A stretch of DNA of 64,000 nt. Source: Dolomedes plantarius. Taxonomy: Eukaryota > Arthropoda > Arachnida > Araneae > Dolomedidae. Numbering within the stretch: position 1 is the first letter of the stretch; every line of letters begins with the position of its first letter. Below are positions 48,001 through 60,000 of this stretch, piece after piece. The translations under genes and the position numbers were made by a program. The stretch covers positions 107,645,707-107,709,706 of the forward strand of contig OU015496.1 in NCBI GenBank assembly GCA_907164885.2, in the 5' to 3' direction. The notes under the pieces are model-generated. The model was not told where the DNA came from, made no database searches, and saw only the letters and a program-made list of their open reading frames with translations.

Positions 48001-51000
48001 GCTGTAAGAACTAGACGTTGATGCACAATATCTACCAATAAGTAGTTGGACACCTGTGATTTAAAAAAAAACAATTTATTCATATTCAATAGTTGGTAGA
48101 GCCTCCACGAAAGGCAATTACAGCCTCAACCCTCCGAGGCATGCTTTTCACAATTCCTTGTAGGACGACTAGTGGTATTTTCTTCCACTCGGCTTGGAGA
48201 AGACATGAAAGTTCTTTCACCGATTTTGGACGGTTGTTGCAGCTCTTAATTCGATTGCCCAACTCGTCCCAGAAGTTCTCGATAGGGATCAGGTATGGAC
48301 AAGATAGTCCAGTCGGTTAGCCCCATTATCACCATACCAATCCATGGTGGACCTCGCAACATGAGAGCTGGCGTTGTCGTCCTAAAGTAACACGAGTCCA
48401 ACCAGCAAAACAGCCACGACGTAGGAAGCGCATTCTTATCCAAAATAAAGCAGTCGACGTTGTCTTACCATGAATTGGGACGAAGGGTCCTAGTCCATAC
48501 CAGGGGAAACACCAGGACTACCATGAAAACCACGCAGATGGGCTTCCTTACGGATGGTATTCATCGAAACAACACTTCCGGATGCCTGTTGAAACTCCTG
48601 GAGTATGTGGGCTATCGGTTGGGTGTGGTTCTTCCGAATTTCTCTGGACAGCACCCATCGGTCTTTGTCTCCCATTTTCGTGGGTCTGCCGATTCGGGGC
48701 ACATTCCAACAATCACCGCTCACCTTTCACTAGATATGTTCCTTAAAGATCGGCCATTTCTGCGATACCCGACGATTACACCTTTCTCGAAATGAGATAA
48801 ATCTGCACTTCGTGGCATTTTGCATACGACTAATGCTGATGTTGTTTCCTACACGATATTTAACGCGGAGGGCGTGACGTATATCAGGACCGCAGATATC
48901 GTCATTTGCATGGGTGTCCAAATACTTATTAGTAGACAGATTTATAGCCACGCGTATTTAATGAAATAGTGAATGTCTGTCGTTTATCTGCGATAACCAG
49001 TGATTTAACATGTTAGAATAATACAGACAAAAAGTTTGACGAGACGATCTCATCCACCAAAAAATGTTTCTTTGAAACATGTTAAATGGGTATGCATTTC
49101 ATGTAATATTATCTGGAGTCATTAGACCAGTTCTGGAAATTTATGGCCGCACCTTGTAACTTGTTTCTAAATATTTGAGAAAATGTCTATATAGCCCCTT
49201 TATATTTCCACAGAAATGAGGTTTCGCGTGGGATAGGTAATTAACTTGGAACGGATTTTCAAAAATATTTGAAAGCCTTCTGTTTTTAGGAACTAGGGAT
49301 ACATAATGTGTAACTTTTGTAATAGCAAACGGAAGGGCTACACTAATAAGTTTATATTTAGTTTAGTTCCTAAGAAATTGATTAAATTAATTAACTGGTT
49401 TTATAAAAAAAATAGAAGCTTAAAGAAACCAGCACAAAAATTATATACAAAATACATTTTTTTAAATGCATATCCTTGCGATATAGCGCAAAATATTTCT
49501 CACATTTATACTAAATTTTGATTTACACAAAGATATGTAAAGAAAGAATAAGCGTATAATTTGTTTTCCATTACAGAGATATTACGCAGGGGGGGGGAGG
49601 CTGAAGCATAATACAGGGTGTTGCCGAATTCGACCGACAAATTCAGAGGGGTGATAGTAGGCATGAAGACGAGCAATAATCATAGGAATATATGACCGGA
49701 AACGCAAACTTGATACTAGAGGGAGCTGTTTACTTAATCGGAAATTACTTAAATGACTTAATTGAGGAAAACGCGGGAGCTGGTGTTGTGGTATACATGC
49801 AAGACAATGAAAAGGAGATATATAGGGAAAGGATTATAAATGGCAACTCTTATCTGGCAGAAATGAGAGCGATTCAAATTGCGATAGATGTTATGAAAAT
49901 GAAAGAAATTAAGAGTTTTGATATCTATACGGACTCTAGGAGTGCGCTGGAAACATTAAAGGCGGTTAATTATAAAGGCGAAATTTCGGAAAAAATTAAA
50001 GAGGTTATAAGTAATGAAGATATGAATATCAGCTTCTATTGGGTTAAAGCGCATGTTGGTGAAGATGGGAATGAGGAGGCTGATAGAGTCGCGAAAGAGG
50101 CAACAGAGCTCGAATATGCTGGCACAACTTATAAACACTCTAAGAAAAGAGTTAAGGGAAAGATTAAAAGAGAGGAAATGACCAATTGGCAGGAGTTATG
50201 GAATGAGTCTGATAAGGGCAGGAGAGTGTATGAAATATATCCTGAAGTTTCAGAAGACAGACTTTGTAATGATTTCAAGTTAAATCAAGCTATTACAGGA
50301 CATGGGTGCTTTGCGGAATACCAGCACAGAATACATAAGAAAGATGATAAATGTTGGTGTGGGGAGAAACAGACTGTAGAGCATTGCATCTATGAATGTA
50401 TCGATCTACAGGCTTATAGAGAAAGATTTCCCCCAGATTACACAAGCTGGAGTAAACACAAACTCTTTGTTGACTATTATAGTAAAAAAGTAATAAAAGA
50501 TATAGTGGGGGTTCTGTTGGATGTCCACATCCCTTTTTTTCCCGTTGAGGGGTTTTTTTTGTTCTTATCTTTGTGTTTTAAAACAATATATGAATTAATA
50601 TGGTATGCTATTAAATTTCGAATTATATGGCTTGTAAAAGTAATTAACTTGAAAATTGATTGAATTTAATAGAATAATTTGTATGAAATTGTTGAAATAT
50701 TAAATAACTGAATGTGTAAAAGTAATGTAAGTAATACAGATATTGCGAATTGTGAATTTGTTTGCTATACGTGGTTTACAAATATTAATTTATGTATGTA
50801 TATGTGTTTATAATTGTTTAAATTATGTTTTATAAAAGCGGTTGCTTTTATGTCAGTATATAAATGCTTATATTTTGTTATGTAAGGGCAGATGCCTTTA
50901 TGCATGTATATACTTATATGAAGTTAAATGTTCACATATGAATTGTTAACTAAATTGTAGTTAAAATTTTGTTGTTGAAGTTTAAAGAGATAAAGCAGTG

Positions 51001-54000
51001 ACTAGGTTCAAGCGGATCACAGGATTCTGGAATTTAAATTATTATTTATTATTAAATTGTTATTTTTATCTTAATTTGAAATTTGGTAGCTATTTAATGG
51101 ACTCGAGGGGTCTGTGACCTTGCCTCCGATCTTTTGGGTCGGCGTCTGGGGAGATTGTGTTGTGGCGGCCAGGCATCAGTTGAATTCCGTGTGGCTAACG
51201 CCGGGACGGAGATATATTTGCATTCTAATCGGACCATATCTCTTACCAACCCCAATGGATGGCCGAAAATATCACATTTTTCTGGAGGAGGTAGAAAACT
51301 CAAAAACAAAAGAGAATCACATAGGAATGTATGACCGGAAACGTAGACCTGGTCACAACTAGAAGATAAACAAAGATGCAGAAATGTTAAATCTTCATTT
51401 CTGTATGTTTATCCACTAGCTCAGTGGTTCTCAAACTGTGCGCACTGGTGCGCTCCAGATCTTTTCCAGGTGCGCATAGCATTCATTCACTCATAGCACT
51501 CATTCGTTTCATTAACAAAAATCAAATAACAAATCAGTTTCTTTTTTGCAAAGAATTAAGCCCGACTACAAAAGGTGAGGACATTTTTAACATCCTGAAT
51601 AACTACCTTGATAAATCGGTAGCTTGATGGCAGTTATCGTGGAAATCGTGTGTAGGCATTTGCACAGATGGAGCTCCTTATATGATAGGCTGCAACAAGG
51701 GTCTTGTAACTCATTGCTTCCTTCATAGAGAGGCCTTGATGTCAAGAACATTAGGAGATGATTTAAATCAAGTTGTTAAAATGGTGAACGTTATTAAAAC
51801 AAGACCAGTTAAATCACGCCAATTTGAACAGATTTGCACCAAATTATAACATATTAGTCCTGTTTTGTATACAGTGCGCCAGCAAGTATCTGTAGTATTG
51901 TAAGTGCGCTCAGACTGTATAAAGTTTGAGAACCACTGCTCTAGGTGATCAGCTCTTCGTTTCCGGTCGTACATTCCTATGTGATTCTAATTTGATTTTG
52001 AGTTTTCTACCTCCTCCAGAAAAATGCGATATTTCTGGCCATCTTGTGGGGTTAGTAAGATGTATGTTCTGATTAAGTTGCTTGATTAACTGTGCTCTCT
52101 AGCGTCAGGTTTGAGTTTCCGGTCATACATTCCTATGTGATTATTTATCGCCTTGATGCCTACTAATTTGTCTGTCGAATTCGGCAGCACCCTGTATATA
52201 TGTAAACATTGTTTTCTAACATGTTTACTTAAATTAACGTAAAACATAACTGTAAGTTTGTTTCCTGGAGGAGGATCACTTTTATCGAGAGTGTCAGATA
52301 AGTCGTTCGTTCAAGCTTTTGAAAGGTAGTATAGCATGTCTAATTACCTGAATTCATTTCAACTATGAACTCTTTTCTTTTCTCAGCGGGAAACATGAGT
52401 ACACAAAAACTCCGATAAAATTTAAACTTATAGTTTATTTAAAGTTTTAACTAAGTGAAAAAAAAATCTATTAAGTTTTTCCGTTAAATATTTGCCGGTG
52501 GTATTTGTTTAGTCTAGGTTCAGAAGCCCTTACCCAAAATTTCAATTATTTTTGAGAGCCGATATTTCACAAGTGGCAAATTACACATGAAATCAAATTT
52601 AAAATCACTGTTATAGTTTAATTATTTACACTTAACCACTCATACCATAAAACACATTTTTAAATACACGCAACAAGTTAAAAAAATTACAAATAACAAT
52701 GTCACTCTTCACATACACACTTTGCATGCAAGTAAACGTGCTTACTCACCTAGAGGAGGCAAGCCTCCAGCTATATTACTCTTTCCTGGTTGTGCAGCAT
52801 CAGAAAAAGAAGTGAGTTTTCGTTTTAAAAAGCAGGCAGACAGAGCAGGCAACAAAAAATAAATTAAAAATAGCAATTAACTAAATAAAATACTCATGAT
52901 TATTCACTCACAATACTCTAAGTAACAGAGCCTTTCGTCGCATATCTTTACTCTAGGACTAAATTACAGGGTGGGGGTGGGGTCGAAAAGTCAAGCCATC
53001 TTACGCAAGCAATCTTATGCCAAGCAAAGCCAAAGAAAGCCAGCTTGTGACAATCTAAACTCAGCCAAGCCAATTTAAAATCAAATGAAACCAAGCCAGC
53101 TTAATCCAAGCCAAGTGAAGACAACTTAAGCAAAGCCAAGTTAAGCCTAGTCAAGCGAAGGCAACATAAGCGAAGCGAAGCCAAGCAAAGGAAGCTTAAG
53201 CAAACTTAAGCCTAGCCACACCCGACCAAGCAAAGCCAACTGAAATAGACTTAATTGCAGCCAGCTTAGGCCAAGCCAAGCTAAGCTAAGTCAAACCAAG
53301 CTGACTTAAGAAAAGTTAGCTTGGCTTTGCTAGACATAACTTAAGTTAAGTGCCAAGACAAGTCTACTAATTCAAGACAAGTTAAGCCAATCGAAGCCAA
53401 GCCAAGCAAATTTAATCCAAGGCAATTAAAGCCAACATAAGCCTAGCCATGCCAAGCAAATCCAGGCCAGCTTAAGCCAATATAATCCAAGCCAACTTAA
53501 GCAAAAGCGAACTAACTTAAGACTAGCCAACTTATGTCAAGCCAAGCTAATTCAAACATCCACTTGACTTTACGATATACGACGAAATGCATCCTATTTT
53601 TACTATACTTTTCACAATCATGCTGATCGTTTAATCTCTAAAATAAAGAGTGACAATGTACTTTGGTGGGTTTTTCAACAAGTTTACAGCTTGTGCAATT
53701 CATGCAAGACTCTTCTGTACTAACACAATTTAAGAACAATTAATACAAGATGCACATGCAGTTACACATTTTAACTACGTTTACACATTTTGATATAGGC
53801 TATCTACTAACACTGATCTTTGCATAACATTTTATACATTACACATGTTCTATGAAAACTGTTTGCTATCGTTTAGTTTTCTGTAAGAATAATTTTTTTG
53901 AGAAAGTTAGGTTTTCCTACAACTTTGCAAATAGAATTTTCCTTAAATCTCAATTTCTTGGCAATTTAAAATTTTTCAATAGTTTAAACTTACGAAAGAA

Positions 54001-57000
54001 ATTCTTTTGGAACATACCACATTTTGACAATTGAAAAATTTGTTTACAAAACAAAATCTAATTCAAGGTTTTACGAAGTTTACTACCTTGAATTTCGAGT
54101 TAGCGCGTTTAGACAGTAAAAGCTGAAAACTTGTACTTTTGTATTTTACTTTTCTATATTAAACACATTGTAAAAGTAAAATATACTTTACCTGTTGGAG
54201 TAGGCCCATGAATTATCTTGAAATGACCATGCACCATTTGGATATCAGTTATTCTTTCTAATTCAGATGTTCTGAGTTCCCTATTAACCACCAAGTGACG
54301 GTCTAAAATCTGTTGAGAGAAGAGTTTAGAGGATGATGAATTAATCTTTAAGATAAGCTTTGTTTCAAATTACTTATACATTTAGCAAATCTTATAAACT
54401 AAGATTGTTTTTTGATCTGCATGAGGATACTTCTTCCCTTATATCAAACTGAGAGGTTACTTTGAGAAAATAAATGCCTTTTCTAGATGTCTTGAACTCA
54501 AACAAAAAAATCCGTAGCTGTTAGAACTACACAGAAAATAAAGCTATACATATTTTGGCACCGTTTCAGAAAGTAAACCTTAATGTGAATGCAATTTCTT
54601 AAAAATAAAAATTCTTGTTTTGATATATTTAATTCCTCATTGGCTTGAAAAGTTCTATGAATAAAAAAAATCTGTTATCTCATGAATAAGTATTTTTGAA
54701 GCAAGTACTTACGAATATTTGACCTGGAAAAAATTTGTACTGATACAATTGCAAACAATTTTTTTTCTCGTTTTTATGATTTAAGGTAACAACTTTCGCA
54801 AGCAAAACTCAAGCTGCTACTGCCAGTTAATATCCACATAATAGTTTTGCATATAGCAACTTTCATCTCATGCTGATTAAAAGGAAATATTAGAACAGTT
54901 ACGATCTATATAAAAACAAATTTAATTTTTTTTTATATAGATCGCAAAAAACAAATTCAAAATGCAATAAACCTGGATTTAAGAGACTTCCCTTCTTCAA
55001 ATTTGCACTCCATAATTTAGAATTGTGAAACTAACACGTGATTTAATTGAGGATTTTCATGAGTTATTTTTAAATTCTTGATTTACTTACCTCTTACAAA
55101 TTATAACTCCTCAAACCATTGCGATTGCTTCAATATTCATTACATCGATTAGACATATCCATACGTGGAGAAAATATCATTTCATTTAATTTTAATATTT
55201 CTTAGGACAGAATAATGCTACCTAACTATTTATGCGTAGACGTATCGTAATTCACTGCCCATAATCTGCCGAAGCGGGTAATCCGCAAGCGAAATTTTCG
55301 CAGAAGAAACCCATCTTATCTTATAATCGCGACGGCATAATATTCGCAGACGATTCTGCCACAGTTCATCTGCTTACTTTGTATATACACCTCATACCGC
55401 TAATCACGGCAATTATTGGTTACAGTTAGAGTGTCTAACAGTCAATCACGACAAAGCTTACACGTATAGGTCAAATATAATCATTGTTATTATAATTCCC
55501 AGTGGCAGCATCAAGTGTAATGATGTTTCGATGACAAAGTGTTCTAATGACAAAACGGTCTAAGTGCACGTGACAAGGGGGGTCGGCGAAGCGATAGATC
55601 TCAGCACTGATTTTATTCCTTTCTTTTGGTCAGAGCCAGGTGATGGCCGAATGGCTAGTGCGCAGGCATTCGGTTCAGATCCTGTGGGTTCGAGTCCCAC
55701 TGTTTGCATGGATGTCTGTAGCCGTTCGGAATCTGCTTTAAACTGTAGGTCCCTGTCTAATTAGCCCTCGTGTAGCAAAAAGTTAACCGTAGCACTCCAG
55801 ACCAAACCTTTTGATCAGAAATTTGTGGGAAGATCAAAGATGCGATTGAGATGCGATTTGGATTACTGCTAACGAAGGTAACAAGTATTAACAAGGGTTA
55901 TATCGCTTGATAACCCCTTTCTTTCAGTCTTTGAGGAAATATCGGTTTTCACATACTTATGGCGCTATCTGTTACCGATAAAGAAAATATTTTACAAACT
56001 TGTTGTTACAGCTACATACTTAACCCGTTAGTCTCGTAAAAATGCTGCGGATACTGCGCAGCGGCCCGAAACCCACATCAAGAAATTCAAAAAAATTTAA
56101 ATTATAATTCGGGGATTATAGGCTGAAAATTACTTTGCATCTTACTACGCATATCTGATTTGCTATGATCAATCAGGTAAAGGTTGAAAAGTAATATTAG
56201 GCTATACAACTGAAAATAAGCTTAACAATTTCTAAACACATGAACCTACGTTATTTATGTGTATAAGTCACAAATAAATTTTAAAAAATCGAAAGATTTT
56301 AACCTAATTTTTAAAGTCTTTATTCAGGCACAATTAGTCTTACTATTAATCTGGTACATTACTGATGTGAAATGAATTAATTTCGTTCTTTTTTTTTTCT
56401 CACCAACACAAATATTTATATTTTAAGAAGATACATAAAAATATTTTCATTGCTACTGCACGTACCTTATGTACATGGTAAGGAAAAGCTCCCATTGTTA
56501 ACTGTTTATATTCTGTAGGCATCTCTTTTCTGAGCTGTGCCCAAGCTTCGTCGCTGGGAACGAAGAACGTGAATCGACGGTCATTCCCGTTCAGGACGTT
56601 TCCCCAGTCGTCTTGATTACTTAAATCTGCACTTATCCTGGAATAGAAAATTAGACGAATAATGACATACTTTTAAAAACTGAAAGATACTTTCAAGAAA
56701 TATCTGGAGGTAAAGTCAAACTCTTTTTTTTTACCGGCGCAAAGATACATCAATTAGAATTGCACCACAGCTATATTTAAAAAAAAAAGATATTTTCTAG
56801 GGAACTGTTGTCTAAAGCTAGTATCTGCAACAAAAATTAAGGTGTAAAGGCTATGTAATAATTATACATAGTCAGTTGCTGTTAATGTGGTAAATGGAGT
56901 TTTGAACGATATTGAGGATTCGAGGCGGCAATATTTAGTTATTCGTATAACATCCGTTAGAGTACACTTATACCTCGCTATACAGCCGCTCTTTATACGG

Positions 57001-60000
57001 CATTGCGCTATAACAGCCTTTTTTAATTATGGGGCTTTTTCTATTTAAGACCTACAATGTTTCGTTATACGACCACAACAGCGGAAAGTGATGATGGCAG
57101 AATATTATAGCTTAGTGATTCTTCATGTTAATGTTCGTTATCACATTAAAACAGTTTTTAAACATTTTGTTTTTGTATTATATGTATACATATGTGCATA
57201 TGATTACTTTTTTTTGTTTATATGTTTATTTTTTGAATTTCTGTTTATTATTACATTGTTTTGTACTTTTATTTTTATGGAAGCATTTTTATAGGAAATA
57301 AAAATAATAAAATGCTTTATGAACTAAAAACTATATTATTTATAAAAAAATTGGAACAGATCCAATTTAATTTGTATGTGTTTGTATCAAATTAATTGAT
57401 TCTTTATACGGCTTTTCGCTTAACGGCAAACTTTTCAGGAACGTATTTAGGCCCTAAAGCGAGGTATGGGTGTATTGGAAAAACATAAGAAGGTAATGAA
57501 GCTTGTGTAGTAGTAGGGTAGGTGTCCCAAATAGCGCCTACTCTAAAATTTTTTTCGACATTTCATTCATTTTTTTATTTTCTTATTTGGCTGTAAACTC
57601 AAAGAACATCCCTAAGAACTATTTCCTTTGGTATCCTGAGATCAACCAGCTCCAAAACCAGTGCCATTTTAAGTTATGTAGCTGAATTGGAAAAATTGGA
57701 ATTTCCAGTGAAACCGAGAGCGGTTCCTAATATGGCCTACCTCTGTAAATATTACCCCCTACCAAGCGAAATTAGGAGCACCTGTTAAAAGGCGTTGCCA
57801 ACAAAATAATAGCACCTCTGTATACTCTGTTTAATGCACTTTCAAATGGTATAAGCAAAATTAGAATTTGGATGCACCTACCAGGTCATTCACTGTATTC
57901 TTTGGAGCCAAAACAACTTCAGACGACATATAGTTTCTGTCGTCAGTGATAAGAGCTTTGTTGCTAGTGCCGCTGTTAGTACAAACACAGAGCTAAGAAG
58001 TTACTGCAGTTTCTCATACATAGCTCGAATCGCACTTTGGAAACACGAGTAGGCGTTATTAGGCCCAGGGGCAATATTTAGGACACCCACCCTAACATTG
58101 GTGATGTCTTTGAAAAGACCATTTGCGCACCTTTCATGAGAAACTGCGCTTAAAATATGCTGTGGTTTCTGAGAAAAATCCTGGATTGGCGACAACTTCA
58201 AGATTAACTTTCGTATTCAGAAGCTAATTTTCTCAAAAAAATTATGGAACTCAAACTTTGAAGTAAAACGCTCAATAAAATATGATGAATTTCTTACCTA
58301 AATACGTATAACGGAGGATTAAGGCTATTGTGTACTTGCTCACCCCAGGATTCGCTCACCTCAATGTTAACCTATGGAGAAAATGTGTCCAGGGATTGCT
58401 GACTCAGATTGAAAGAATTTCTTTTTTTTAATTGTACTCCGTAATAGAGAAAGAAATTTTGGCATCCTTGGGAATTTTTCGTTTTTCATAAAAATGTAAG
58501 TAACATTTTAAAATTGAAATTATTCGGGGAAAAAACGTTTTTTTTTTTTTTAACCTCTCATCAATTCCTTTGATGGACGAAATTTATAAAAATGAATCCT
58601 ATTGCAACCTGCATAAAACTTCAGACTATCTGAAAATACTATTTTTTTCATTCATTTAGCTATTATAGTAGACACATTTTCTCCACAGGTTAACACTGAG
58701 GATAGCGAATCCAATAGGATTAGTACACAGCTGCCTTAAGGCTGCTATGTACTAACCCCATTGGATTTGCTCACCTCAATGTTAGCCTATGGAGAAAATT
58801 TGTCCACGGATTGCCGAGTTGGATTCAAAGATTTTTTTTTTTAATTGTACTCCGTCATAGAGAAAGATTTTTAACATTTCTGTACATTTTTCCTTTTTTT
58901 CAATGCAATTTATATTTTAAAATTTAAATCATTCGGGGAAAATTCTGGTGTGTTTTAAACGCTCATAAATTCCTACGGTGGACTAAATTTATAAAATGAA
59001 TCCTGTAGCGCTTTGCAGAAAAGTTCAGGGTATCTGACAATACCAATTTTATTTGATTTTCAGCATTTATGTACCTGTAAATAGTTGAAAAAAATATATT
59101 TTAAATAAAAAATTTGGGGGCAGCGCTTAAACCCCCTATAGAGAGAGTCATTACAATCCCTCAAAATGTCAATCCTAAGGGGGGAGGAATTCTCGAACTG
59201 TCAACTGGACTCCTCCCACCACAAGAGTCTACAAGATGAGGAAAAGGGAAATACGATTTGTTTTCATAGCAGCCTTAAGTGAGCTAAGAAAAGAGGGGAA
59301 AATTATCAATTTTACATTATTTCTATACTTATGTAGGTCTTTCTTATCCTTGTAATTTATGTCCGCACGTATTATGTCATTTATTCAGGAACTCTTTCTG
59401 ATTTCAATTCTCATATTTACTCATGGCGTGTACTAGTTTCATATGGCACCCATGACGGTGCGCACGGAATGAAGATCCCTGCCTCGAGTGTACAAAAAAG
59501 TCACCCTCATTTTTCAAAACATGTTAACATCAATAATTAATAATGAGCTTAGAGTTTCACCCTTATCATCTACGTTTTTTTAGTGAAGGCCTATCTAGCA
59601 GTACAAGAATACCAAATGATTCCGAGAAAGAAATTTCAGTCATGTCTAATGAACACCAATTACTATAAATGAAATAAATAATTATTATGCACTCAATTAA
59701 GGAACTTCCATGCTTTTCAGCTGTAATATACGGCGTATACTTCATCTTTAGAAGACAATGATAAAATATTTTTTTCTTGTACCAAGGAAATGTATTCGGA
59801 TGGAGATCACCTCTGTACTCATAGAAATACACTAATTTTACTACCAAGTTTAATGTGCTGTCAAACAGTGAATTAGTAATAAATTTAAACCAATTTTTCG
59901 CGTGAATTGTACTAAACTTTATCTTTTAGAAAACAAAAGCAGAATTATTGGGAGATTATTTTTATGGAAAAAAATGTTTTGTGAATAAGGTATCTTAAGT

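Larger units (their letters stand above)
48042..48931 (-). mobile_element. Internally deleted Tc1-like transposon
   Basis: Termini AATAAGTAGTTGGACACC (left) and complement AATAAGTATTTGGACACC (right) form the TIRs. On the minus strand two parts of a Tc1 transposase remain (next two entries); the catalytic centre between them is gone or scrambled. Lies in the last Fas1 intron, antisense-neutral (same strand as Fas1). Confidence 0.8.
49614..52195. mobile_element. 2.6-kb TIR composite element with ~115-bp ends
   Basis: Left end CAGGGTGTTGCCGAATTCG and right end complement CAGGGTGCTGCCGAATTCG, each with TA outside. The inverted similarity runs on through GACAAATT, TAGTAGGCAT, AATCACATAGGAATGTATG and GACCGGAAAC to GAGCTG/GAGCAC, about 115 bp. 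Inside lie an RNase H frame, a second pair of inverted ~130-bp blocks (about 51215-51355 and 51950-52085), and a hAT remnant. The CAGGGTG terminus with a TA target suggests a Tc1/mariner-type foldback, but no such transposase is present. Confidence 0.75.

Noticed and set aside
54903..54946. Short inverted pair GATCTATATAAAAA as a miRNA hairpin
   Set aside because: Very AT-rich stem with a short length; no further support, noted only as a possible hairpin.
57088..57294. Membrane-like hydrophobic open frame
   Set aside because: Low-complexity T-rich interior of a MITE giving Phe/Tyr/Leu runs; not a gene.
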